From: an archaeon
GTDB taxonomy: Archaea; Thermoproteota; Nitrososphaeria_A; Caldarchaeales; Wolframiiraptoraceae
Reading direction: 5' to 3'
DNA: 5,711 nucleotides
NCBI GenBank assembly: GCA_029258815.1
Contig: JAPDJZ010000022.1
Location: 1-5,711 of the forward strand
The notes below the pieces were generated by a model that saw only the letters and a program-made list of their open reading frames with translations, was not told where the DNA came from and searched no databases. Made by a program: the position numbers and the translations under genes. Shown here in pieces: positions 1 to 5,571 of this stretch (positions within the stretch are counted from its first letter, which is position 1; each line of letters starts with the position of its first letter).

Positions 1-579
1 GAAGGATGCGGGGTGTGCAGGCTCGTCTGCCCATTCAAGGCGATAGAAGACTCTTGGATAGAGTCCGGCCTCATCGAAGAATACAGAACGGATCACGGCT
101 TCGACGCCGTAGTCGGAGAGCTTAAGCCGACGACCAGGAGAACCCCCGTAATGATTCTGAAAACCCTTAGATACGCCGAGAAGCGGATCGGGGAATACGA
201 CTACGCCGTCGCCGACTCTCCTCCGGGAACCGGCTCCGGAATCTACGCGATAATGAGCTACGCGGATCTCATAATCGCCGTAACCGAGCCTACGAGGCTC
301 GGCCTATCCGATCTCGAGAAGCTGTATAAGCTATACGAGAAAACGGGATCGAAGAAGCTGCTCGCCGCCATAAACAAGTCCGGGCTAAGAGGCGGAGTGA
401 AGAAGGAGCTTGAAAAATTCCTCGAGGAGATCGGGGTGGAGTGGATCGAGATACCATACGACGAAAGCGTCGTTAGATCATACGTCGAGGGATCGATCCT
501 AATCGAGAGGTATCCGAGGTCTCCGGCGGCCGAGGCGGTTAAGAAGCTGCTCGAGCGAGTATCGGAAACCCTATCTTAA
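1..579 (+). CDS. MinD/Mrp-like P-loop ATPase with inserted ferredoxin domain (3' part)
   Basis: Frame 1 is open from base 1, so this is the C-terminal 192 residues of a gene that begins outside the window. The first residues hold three cysteines (3, 6 and 10 of the visible part) in the order CxxC-x3-CP. This is the end of a 4Fe-4S ferredoxin motif whose first cysteine probably lies just upstream. Further on, around residues 69-76, comes DSPPGTGS, matching the switch region of MinD/Mrp/NBP35-type ATPases. It is followed by the ADLIIAVTEPTRLGLSDLEK stretch typical of MinD-superfamily ATPases with an inserted ferredoxin domain (COG1149 type). The nucleotide-binding P-loop must lie upstream and is not visible. 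Members are cytoplasmic and are inferred to handle iron-sulfur clusters or electron transfer in anaerobes; the exact role is unknown. The residues after PPGTG are SG, where I recall Cys-Pro in many relatives; this is from memory. The end is well supported by the TAA at 577-579, which overlaps the stop of the convergent neighbour. Confidence 0.85.
   Translation, partial: EGCGVCRLVCPFKAIEDSWIESGLIEEYRTDHGFDAVVGELKPTTRRTPVMILKTLRYAEKRIGEYDYAVADSPPGTGSGIYAIMSYADLIIAVTEPTRLGLSDLEKLYKLYEKTGSKKLLAAINKSGLRGGVKKELEKFLEEIGVEWIEIPYDESVVRSYVEGSILIERYPRSPAAEAVKKLLERVSETLS
576..579. other. Shared TTAA stop tetramer of convergent genes
   Basis: The palindrome TTAA supplies both stop codons. TAA at 577-579 ends the plus-strand ATPase, and TAA read on the minus strand at 578-576 ends the MBL gene. 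The two genes therefore overlap tail to tail by four bases with no room for an intergenic terminator, so each transcript must run into the antisense of the other. Confidence 0.9.
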
Positions 580-1427
580 GGGGATCCGAACTCAACCCTA
601 CACCCGACCTGACATTCGAGATAGTTTTCTGGATATTCTTGGGCGAGAACGGACCTGATGGTATCTCCGCTACAATGTATCGGGGATATCTTCTCGATTC
701 CGAGGTCTAGCAGGCCCTCGACGACGCTCCTGCACCTCTCGGGAGAAGCTCCCGCCATGTGGAATCCTCCTAAGACGAGGTATGGTTTAACCCCGAGATC
801 CTTAGCGGCCTTCTCAGCGATCCTGACGACGCCGGGGTGGCTGCAGCCCACCAAGATCACCAACCCCCTGCCCTCGACGTTTATCGCTAAAGCCTGCTCC
901 GCCGGAGGCCCTCGAAGCTGGCCTATAACGGCTACACCTTCGGCGAGCTTCGTAGTATCCTCGATCCTCACGGTCTTCAAGCCCGATCCGATTGGAGCCC
1001 TCATTCCCGCCGGAACGTAGACGGTTATCCCGGGTCTAACCCTAGCGATATAGGAGAGCCCTCCAACGTGATCGTGATGTCCGTGCGAAATTACGACGAA
1101 GTCTATCTCGGATGGGTCGACCCCAAGCCTCCGCATATTCCTCTCCAAGACCCCGGGGTCGGGGCCCGTGTCGAAGAGTATCGTTCCGGAGCTCGTTCTG
1201 GCGAGGATGCTTACCCCCCAAGCCGTCTCCAGCCCTTTATCCGGGTTGTTATCCACGACGACCGTCAGCTCGCAGCTCTTAACAGATCCTATTTCGAGTC
1301 TATGTGTAGTCTCGGTTTTGGCTTCGCCGCCCGGCGCGCCCGGCCTCACGGTTAACAGTATTATCGCTATCACGAGAAGCAGCCCGATCGCTATAAACGC
1401 CGAAGCTAGTAGAAGCTTAACCCCCAA
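576..1427 (-). CDS. Membrane-anchored MBL-fold hydrolase, dihydropterin-synthase-like (COG1237 type)
   Basis: This 283-residue protein belongs to the metallo-beta-lactamase fold. The metal motif HxHxDH is seen as HGHHDH at residues 115-120. Further likely ligands are His197 in GCSHPG, His223 in GGFH and His251 in PIHCSG. The early VDNNPDKG segment (58-65) and FDTGPDP (85-91) are typical of the COG1237 group. That group includes an archaeal enzyme reported to make a ribofuranosylaminobenzene-phosphate pterin intermediate of methanopterin synthesis; many members have other or unknown substrates. Residues about 5-27 form one strongly hydrophobic segment, so the protein is likely a signal-anchor protein with the catalytic domain outside the membrane, although charge on both sides leaves topology uncertain. 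The start is TTG at 1427: an in-frame stop lies seven codons upstream, and a TATA box sits about 30 nt upstream. A later GTG (codon 19) would remove most of the membrane segment. It is 58 bp downstream of the radical SAM gene on the same strand but appears separately promoted. Confidence 0.85.
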   Translation of the reverse strand: MGVKLLLASAFIAIGLLLVIAIILLTVRPGAPGGEAKTETTHRLEIGSVKSCELTVVVDNNPDKGLETAWGVSILARTSSGTILFDTGPDPGVLERNMRRLGVDPSEIDFVVISHGHHDHVGGLSYIARVRPGITVYVPAGMRAPIGSGLKTVRIEDTTKLAEGVAVIGQLRGPPAEQALAINVEGRGLVILVGCSHPGVVRIAEKAAKDLGVKPYLVLGGFHMAGASPERCRSVVEGLLDLGIEKISPIHCSGDTIRSVLAQEYPENYLECQVGCRVEFGSP

Positions 1428-1452
1428 CCTCGGTAATAATAGGTTTCAGCAA

Positions 1453-1461
1453 GGATATAAG
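1453..1461 (-). promoter_or_regulatory. TATA box for the MBL-fold gene
   Basis: On the minus strand this reads CTTATATCC, a good archaeal box A. Its centre is about 30 nt upstream of the TTG start of the MBL gene. Archaeal transcription usually starts some 25-27 nt after the box centre, so the mRNA would be leaderless or nearly so. It lies in the short gap after the radical SAM gene and argues that the MBL gene is transcribed on its own. The prediction is from sequence only. Confidence 0.6.
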
Positions 1462-1485
1462 CATGAAATCGCCTTTCGAGGTCAT

Positions 1486-2433
1486 TCAGCCCCTCCAGCT
1501 TCTTACGAGAAAGCTCATGCCGCGATATTTTACGAGCTTAAGCAGCCCGCTCTGGACGAGCTCGTTGATTATCTTCTCGGGATCTTCGCGAAACCTTGAG
1601 AGAGCCTGATGGGCGTAGTCGATCATGATCGGGTGAACCGAGGCTATCGCCAGGATATTTTCCACGGGATTCTCTCCGAGATCGAATCCCGAGCCTTCAT
1701 AGCCTATTAGGAGCTCGACCCTCCCCGAGCCCAGGCGCTCCTTGAAACTCTCGTATGCCTTCACGATCGTTTCCTCGGAAGCGGGCTTAGCCCAGCTCTC
1801 GGCCGGAGGCCTCGTCGGAATCGCTAGATAGGCTTTTCTAGGCTCAAGCTCGGCGACTAGATCCGCTGTGGCCTCGATCTCGGTCGGGTCATCGTTCACA
1901 TTCTCGATCAGCATGGTCTCAGTGATCAGCTCTCCGGAAAATTCCCCAGCGAACTTCCTAGCGCCCTCTAGGATCTCGTCCAGCGATAGGCTCGGATGCG
2001 GCCTATTAATCCTCCTCCAAACGTCTTTCGACGCGGCGTCCATCTTGAGCGAGACGAGGTCGAAGCTCATCAAATCCGATCGGACGTCATCCCTGAAGAT
2101 GAGGGAGGAGTTTGTTAGGATCGCGAGAGGCTTCTCCACAACCGCTTTAACCCTTCTAGCCTCTTCGCCGAGGTTCTCGTCGAGCGTCGGCTCCCCATCG
2201 GGAACGAACGTTACGTAGTCTACTTGGCCGCCGATCTCGGAGATCTTCAGGCTAACGGCCTCCGCCACGCTCCAAGGATCGTGGAAGCTCCGCCTCTCAA
2301 TCGTTAGCTCCCAAGTCCTCCCGATCTGGCAGTAGATACAGGAATAGGAGCACTTCTTCGGGGGAGGAATATTGTTGACGCCTAGAGACCTCCCAAGCCT
2401 CCTAGACGGAACGGGGCCGAAGACTAATTCCAT
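1486..2433 (-). CDS. Radical SAM protein, COG0731-type, with C-terminal winged-helix-like region
   Basis: This 315-residue protein starts with the conserved GPVPSRRLGRSLGVN block (residues 6-20). The radical SAM cluster motif CxxxCxxC follows as CSYSCIYC (Cys28, Cys32, Cys35), which binds the 4Fe-4S cluster that cleaves S-adenosylmethionine. PDGEPTLD (78-85) is the SAM-contact GEP region, and LTNSSL (106-111) is a typical barrel strand. Residues about 245-315 look like a winged-helix domain (FDLGENPVENILAIASVHPI, then a helix-turn-helix-like stretch ending IINELVQSGLLKLVKYRG). The family is grouped with wyosine synthase TYW1/Taw1. This protein has only the three cysteines of the radical SAM motif, so it lacks the second-cluster cysteines of Taw1 and is probably not that enzyme. 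Substrate is unknown. The ATG at 2433 has a TATA-like box about 27 nt upstream and no clear Shine-Dalgarno site, as expected of a leaderless gene. The reading frame is intact and of usual length. Confidence 0.85.
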   Translation of the reverse strand: MELVFGPVPSRRLGRSLGVNNIPPPKKCSYSCIYCQIGRTWELTIERRSFHDPWSVAEAVSLKISEIGGQVDYVTFVPDGEPTLDENLGEEARRVKAVVEKPLAILTNSSLIFRDDVRSDLMSFDLVSLKMDAASKDVWRRINRPHPSLSLDEILEGARKFAGEFSGELITETMLIENVNDDPTEIEATADLVAELEPRKAYLAIPTRPPAESWAKPASEETIVKAYESFKERLGSGRVELLIGYEGSGFDLGENPVENILAIASVHPIMIDYAHQALSRFREDPEKIINELVQSGLLKLVKYRGMSFLVRSWRG

Positions 2434-2455
2434 CGATCATTCTCGATTGCCGGCT

Positions 2456-2465
2456 CGTTTTAAGG
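2456..2465 (-). promoter_or_regulatory. TATA-like box for the radical SAM gene
   Basis: The minus strand reads CCTTAAAACG. The TTAAAA centre lies about 27 nt before the ATG at 2433, which puts the expected transcription start at or next to the start codon. A purine-rich GGAAAGCGAG stretch lies upstream, where the B-recognition element would be. It is a weaker box than the others in the window. Confidence 0.5.
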
Positions 2466-2502
2466 ACTCGCTTTCCAGACCCGAATCCCATCCCTCCCCA
2501 TT

Positions 2503-2520
2503 TAAGCCGTCTGCGGCTTA
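2503..2520. terminator. Short hairpin between the synthase-like and radical SAM genes
   Basis: TAAGCCG (2503-2509) and CGGCTTA (2514-2520) are perfect 7-bp inverted repeats around a 4-base loop. The hairpin starts 23 nt after the stop of the minus-strand glutamate synthase-like gene and lies some 40 bp upstream of the TATA-like box of the next gene. It could mark the 3' end of the upstream mRNA or be a protein-binding site. No T-tract follows it on the minus strand, so it is not a classic intrinsic terminator. Confidence 0.35.
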
Positions 2521-2543
2521 GGTCTTCGCAAGTCGCCGTGAAT

Positions 2544-4139
2544 TCAGTCTTCTAGGATTACCTTCTCCATCTCCTCGGCTTCAGATTCGTCGGCCAGGGG
2601 TATCCCGGTCACCCTAGCGGCTCGCTCGGTTAGGGCGAAGAGGTCTTTTCTGGAGGCTAGGTGCAGCTTGAACTTCCTCATTCCCGCGAGCAGCTGCTGC
2701 AACCCGACCTTAATCCGCTCCATGTAGCCGTATAGGCCTAGGGCTCCCCACGGGATCTTGGAGAGGTCGCCCAGCTCTTCCCTCAGCTCCGGGAGGAATG
2801 AGAAGAACTTCTCGGGATCCTCCCCATAATATCTTGCGAAGTTCCTCGGAAGCTTCCCCTCTCTAGCGAGCTTCGTGAAATACTCCGCTTTCATCGCGGC
2901 GGTCAGCATGGCCCTACCGATCACCGCGGCCTTAACGTATGGGCCGTCCCCGAAGTTGCTTAAGGCTACGGCCTTGAGGATCTGGGTCTCGTTTATGAAT
3001 CCTCCGGCCATTACTATGTCTGGAACGTGCTTGCCCTTCTCTTTTAACAGCTGAGCGCATCTCAAGACCTGGGCTTCGAGATATACCGTCGGAACGCCCA
3101 TCTCGTCCATCATCGGGATCGGGCTCATCCCGGTTCCGCCCTCGCATCCGTCGAAGGTTATGTAGTCTATCTTCGCCTCCGACGCGAGCTTCATGGTATA
3201 CGCGGTGGCGGTCGGCCTATACGCCCCGGTCTTTAGGCTGACGTGCCTTGCGCCCTGCTCCCTAAGCTTATCGATTCCCTCCAAGAACTCCTCCTTCGAG
3301 GTTATTCCGACCCGGCTATGCCTCTCGAAGCTCTTGATGTAGCCAGCCCTGAACGCCTCCCGAACCTCTGGATCCTCGGGGTCGGGTACGACGAGGTATC
3401 CCCGCCTTTTCAGCATGAGGGCTTTGTCGAGGTCGAAGATCCTAACCTCTCCGCCGATGGCCTTGGCTCCCTGCCCCCACTTCCGCTCGATGATATCGGC
3501 CTCAAGCTTCGTCAAAGCGTAGACGTCCACCCCCAGCCTCTGATCCTCGACATTCGTCTGAACCGCGATGCCGCCGTACTTCCCATCCCAGAACTCCCTA
3601 TACGCCTTCACCCTCTCCTCGAGGGCCGGCGACCTGACGATCTTACCATCAACGATTTCCGCCTCGGGATCCATTCCGCAGACGTTCTCCCCTATCGTGA
3701 TTATTATCCCGGAGAGGGCCGCGCCGACAGCCAAGCTTCTCCAGTATTTAGCGGCCACGGCCGTCGATCCCAGCGCCCCGGTTATGACGGGTATCCTGAG
3801 CCTAACTCCGCCGACGATTGTCTCGACGTCAACGTTCGGGAAAAGAGCCTTATCCGGGTCGGGCTCTATTCCCTCAGCCCCCCTTACCTCGCAGTGGAAG
3901 TTGAAGTGGCTCCAGTCGAGGCCATAATCCTTGACGGCTCCAGCGGTTGAGGCCCCGAAGTAGAACGGCGCCGGGTAAAGCGCTTCTCTGCCGCGGAATG
4001 CCGAAAGTGTGATCTCACAGATGAACGGGCAGTCCTCGATGCATAGCGGGCACATACCCGAGGAGGCCGCGGGGTCCTTTACGCGCAGGGCAGTCCAGTT
4101 CGTAGACTTCGAGTTCAGATATCTGGAATTCATATTCAT
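2544..4139 (-). CDS. FMN-binding glutamate synthase-like protein (stand-alone GltB2-type domain)
   Basis: This 531-residue protein is a stand-alone version of the FMN-binding synthase domain of glutamate synthase (COG0069 type). Recognisable blocks are ITGALGSTAVAAKYWRSLAVG (about 119-139), DIIERKWGQGAKAIGGE (about 215-231, matching the KxxQGAKPGEGG region), YITFDGCEGGTGMSPIPM (326-343) and MAGGF (377-381). There is no class II glutamine amidotransferase domain. No cysteine follows residue 361, so the canonical 3Fe-4S cysteines of glutamate synthase are missing. Instead, a CxxC-x3-C-x3-C motif (Cys30, 33, 37, 41) lies near the N-terminus and may bind metal or an Fe-S cluster. The gene follows glnA on the same strand, suggesting glutamate formation, but electron donor and ammonia source are not shown. 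I chose the ATG at 4139: it has GAGG six bases upstream and a strong TATA box 45 nt upstream. The frame is open back to a GTG at 4226, which would add 29 residues, but that segment contains the TATA box. Confidence 0.8.
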   Translation of the reverse strand: MNMNSRYLNSKSTNWTALRVKDPAASSGMCPLCIEDCPFICEITLSAFRGREALYPAPFYFGASTAGAVKDYGLDWSHFNFHCEVRGAEGIEPDPDKALFPNVDVETIVGGVRLRIPVITGALGSTAVAAKYWRSLAVGAALSGIIITIGENVCGMDPEAEIVDGKIVRSPALEERVKAYREFWDGKYGGIAVQTNVEDQRLGVDVYALTKLEADIIERKWGQGAKAIGGEVRIFDLDKALMLKRRGYLVVPDPEDPEVREAFRAGYIKSFERHSRVGITSKEEFLEGIDKLREQGARHVSLKTGAYRPTATAYTMKLASEAKIDYITFDGCEGGTGMSPIPMMDEMGVPTVYLEAQVLRCAQLLKEKGKHVPDIVMAGGFINETQILKAVALSNFGDGPYVKAAVIGRAMLTAAMKAEYFTKLAREGKLPRNFARYYGEDPEKFFSFLPELREELGDLSKIPWGALGLYGYMERIKVGLQQLLAGMRKFKLHLASRKDLFALTERAARVTGIPLADESEAEEMEKVILED

Positions 4140-4145
4140 CCCCTT

Positions 4146-4149
4146 CCTC
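4146..4149 (-). promoter_or_regulatory. Ribosome binding site of the glutamate synthase-like gene
   Basis: GAGG on the minus strand lies six bases before the ATG at 4139 and 12 before a second in-frame ATG two codons later. The spacing favours the first ATG and helps decide against the upstream GTG at 4226. Confidence 0.65.
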
Positions 4150-4179
4150 AGGAGCTTTCTAAACACGTATAGGAAGAGG

Positions 4180-4188
4180 CTTATATAT
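4180..4188 (-). promoter_or_regulatory. TATA box for the glutamate synthase-like gene
   Basis: The minus strand reads ATATATAAG, the most TATA-like box in the window. Its centre is about 45 nt upstream of the ATG at 4139, giving a predicted leader of roughly 19-20 nt that contains the GAGG ribosome site. It sits in the 86-bp gap after glnA, so the gene can be expressed independently of glnA, although read-through is not excluded. Confidence 0.7.
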
Positions 4189-4225
4189 GTTGGTGAATGG
4201 CGCCGGCCCCCGAACGCCTCAAGCA

Positions 4226-5455
4226 CTAAACGTCGAAGTATCTCTCATACTCCCAGTCGGTTATCTTTCTGGAGGTGTATTCCAGCCACTCCTGCCTCTT
4301 AAGCTTGATGAAGTTCTCGCCGGCGAGCCCTAGGGCTTCCATGAGCAGGGCGTCCTCCTCTAGGGCGTCTAGAGCTTTCTCCAGGGTTTGGGGCAGGGTT
4401 GGAAGGCTTCTGTAGAGGCCGTATTCGTAGATGTCCTTCTCGATCGGCTTAGGAGGCTCCAAGTTCCTCTTAATCCCATCCACCCCGGCGGCGAGTAAGG
4501 CCGTGAGGAGCAGATACGGGTTGGACGAGGGGTCGGGAGCTCTATACTCTATTCTCGCCCCGGCATTCTCGCGGAACTCGGGGATCCTTATTAGGGCGTC
4601 CCTATTCTTCATCCCCCAGTAGACGTATCTCGGCGCCTCGAATTCTCCAAGCCTCTTATAGGAGTTCACGGTGGGGTTCGCGATCGCGGTAATCGCGTCA
4701 ACGTGCTCGAAGATCCCCGCTATGAAGTTTTTGGCTATATCGGAGAGCTTGTAGGGATCTTTTTCGTCATAGAAGAGGTTCTTCTCCCCGGACCATAGGC
4801 TTAGGTGGATGTGAAAGCCGTTCCCCGGCTTTCCATAGAACGGCTTGGGCATGAAGGATGCTTTTAGGTCCATGGATTCGCAGACGAGCTTAACGATGTT
4901 CTTGGTTAGGAGGGTCTTATCCGCTATCCTCAGCCCGTGATCGTGGAGTATATCGACCTCGTTCTGCCCCGGCCCTACCTCGTGGTGGCCGCTGCTCCAA
5001 TCTATCCCCGCTTCCGAGAGCTTGTTCGCGATGGCGATCTTGATGATGTTAGCCTTATCCCTCGGGGATACGTCGAAATAGCTTCCGCCGTCGATGGGCT
5101 CGCGGCCTCTCAGCACGTAGAACTCAAGCTCTCCCGCAGCGATCAGGGTGAAGCCGCTCCTCCCGCCGACCTCCTCCATGATCTTCTTCAAGATCGTTCT
5201 GGGGTCTCCCTCGAAAGGCTTTCCGGACCTGTAAACATCGCAGAAGTAGGTTTTCACCCCGTTAATTAGGTAGCTTGCCGAGGTGTCGGGCACCAGCATC
5301 ATATCGCTCTCAAACCTTCTAGCGAAGCCCTCGATCGAGGAGCCGTCGAACCAGACGCCCCCCGAAGAAGCCTTCTCAAACTCCCGCTCCGAAATCAGCA
5401 CCTCCTTGAGGACGCCGTTCAAATCTGAGAACCTGAGGCTAATCACGGATCCCAA
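4226..5455 (-). CDS. glnA: Glutamine synthetase, type I, compact archaeal form
   Basis: Glutamine synthetase makes glutamine from glutamate, ammonia and ATP in the cytoplasm. The 409-residue frame has the full active-site series: FDGSSIEGF (36-44, Asp37 equivalent to the ammonia-site Asp), GELEFYV (Glu109, Glu111), SYF with Tyr126, HHEVGPGQNE (Glu159, Glu166), GNGFHIHLSLW (His215), NSYKRL (Arg268), FEAP (Glu273, the flap Glu), KNRDALIRIP (Arg285, Arg290) and RIEYRAPDPSSNPYL (Glu303, Arg305). The C-terminus TDWEYERYFDV resembles the ring-locking tail of the family. No adenylylation-loop tyrosine typical of the bacterial beta type is evident. It is shorter than most type I enzymes (about 440-470 residues). 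It begins directly at the beta-grasp strand and lacks the usual first helix of 15-20 residues; a TGA two codons upstream of the start rules out an extension. The start is TTG at 5455 with GTGAGG four bases upstream; a GTG three codons later is the only close alternative. Confidence 0.93.
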   Translation of the reverse strand: MGSVISLRFSDLNGVLKEVLISEREFEKASSGGVWFDGSSIEGFARRFESDMMLVPDTSASYLINGVKTYFCDVYRSGKPFEGDPRTILKKIMEEVGGRSGFTLIAAGELEFYVLRGREPIDGGSYFDVSPRDKANIIKIAIANKLSEAGIDWSSGHHEVGPGQNEVDILHDHGLRIADKTLLTKNIVKLVCESMDLKASFMPKPFYGKPGNGFHIHLSLWSGEKNLFYDEKDPYKLSDIAKNFIAGIFEHVDAITAIANPTVNSYKRLGEFEAPRYVYWGMKNRDALIRIPEFRENAGARIEYRAPDPSSNPYLLLTALLAAGVDGIKRNLEPPKPIEKDIYEYGLYRSLPTLPQTLEKALDALEEDALLMEALGLAGENFIKLKRQEWLEYTSRKITDWEYERYFDV

Positions 5456-5459
5456 GAAG

Positions 5460-5465
5460 CCTCAC
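5460..5465 (-). promoter_or_regulatory. Ribosome binding site of glnA
   Basis: GTGAGG on the minus strand ends four bases before the TTG at 5455. It matches the anti-Shine-Dalgarno of archaeal 16S rRNA and supports the rare TTG start over the GTG at 5446. Confidence 0.6.
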
Positions 5466-5488
5466 GATTAGGCGTTAGAGGGGGCGGG

Positions 5489-5498
5489 ATTTTAATAA
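5489..5498 (-). promoter_or_regulatory. TATA box for glnA
   Basis: The minus strand reads TTATTAAAAT. The TTAAAA centre is about 37 nt before the TTG start, giving a predicted leader of about 10-12 nt, just long enough to hold the GTGAGG ribosome site. The palindrome ATAACGTTAT overlaps the upstream edge of the box. Confidence 0.6.
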
Positions 5499-5504
5499 CG
5501 TTAT
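5495..5504. promoter_or_regulatory. AACGTT-centred palindrome beside the glnA TATA box (possible operator)
   Basis: ATAACGTTAT is a perfect 10-bp palindrome. It overlaps the upstream end of the glnA TATA box, where a bound regulator could block or assist TBP/TFB. Its centre lies 35 bp from that of a second palindrome with the same AACGTT core by the aIF5A promoter. The regulator is not identified. Confidence 0.4.
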
Positions 5505-5528
5505 CTCGAGGGCCGGGGGAGAGCTGGG

Positions 5529-5540
5529 AAGAACGTTCTT
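5529..5540. promoter_or_regulatory. AACGTT-centred palindrome beside the aIF5A TATA box (possible operator)
   Basis: AAGAACGTTCTT is a perfect 12-bp palindrome. Its last two bases are the first two of the TTATAT box of the aIF5A gene, so it covers the position of the B-recognition element. It could be an operator, or in part simply a purine-rich B-recognition element followed by T-rich sequence. Confidence 0.4.
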
Positions 5541-5545
5541 ATATC
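5538..5545 (+). promoter_or_regulatory. TATA box for aIF5A
   Basis: CTTATATC lies with its centre about 30 nt before the ATG at 5572, the same box and the same distance as in front of the MBL gene. The predicted start site is within a few bases of the ATG, so the mRNA may be leaderless. A GGAG at 5565-5568 lies only three bases before the ATG and may or may not be in the transcript. Confidence 0.65.
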
Positions 5546-5571
5546 TCTCGAAAGCTCAAACATAGGAGAGC

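Noticed and set aside
1168..1599. 143-codon plus-strand open frame spanning the MBL/radical SAM gap.
   Set aside because: It is antisense to two conserved genes and runs through the MBL promoter. It has no family features.
1486..2433. Calling the radical SAM protein wyosine synthase (Taw1/TYW1).
   Set aside because: Only the three radical SAM cysteines are present; the additional N-terminal cluster cysteines of Taw1 are absent.
3243..3950. 235-codon plus-strand open frame opposite the glutamate synthase-like gene.
   Set aside because: It lies wholly antisense to a well-supported conserved gene, has no recognisable domain or ribosome site, and is expected as a shadow in this GC-rich DNA.
4140..4226. 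GTG at 4226 as the start of the glutamate synthase-like gene, overlapping the glnA stop (TAGTG) and adding 29 residues.
   Set aside because: The extra segment contains the strong TATA box and the ribosome site of the ATG at 4139, and its residues do not resemble the family's N-terminus.
4226..5455. Assigning the synthetase as gamma-glutamylmethylamide synthetase (GlnT-like) because of its glutamate synthase-like neighbour.
   Set aside because: The ammonia-site and glutamate-site residues (Asp37, Tyr126, Glu159, Glu273, Arg305) and the FDGSSIEGF block are those of ordinary glutamine synthetase, so the plain assignment is better supported.
5505..5510. CTCGAG palindrome between the two AACGTT palindromes.
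   Set aside because: CTCGAG-like hexamers are common throughout this sequence (many CTCGA runs in the genes), so it carries little weight by itself.
5527..5540. An NrpR-type operator (GGAA-N6-TTCC) in the glnA/aIF5A region.
   Set aside because: GGAA is present at 5527-5530, but the bases six positions on are TCTT, not TTCC, so the consensus is not met.
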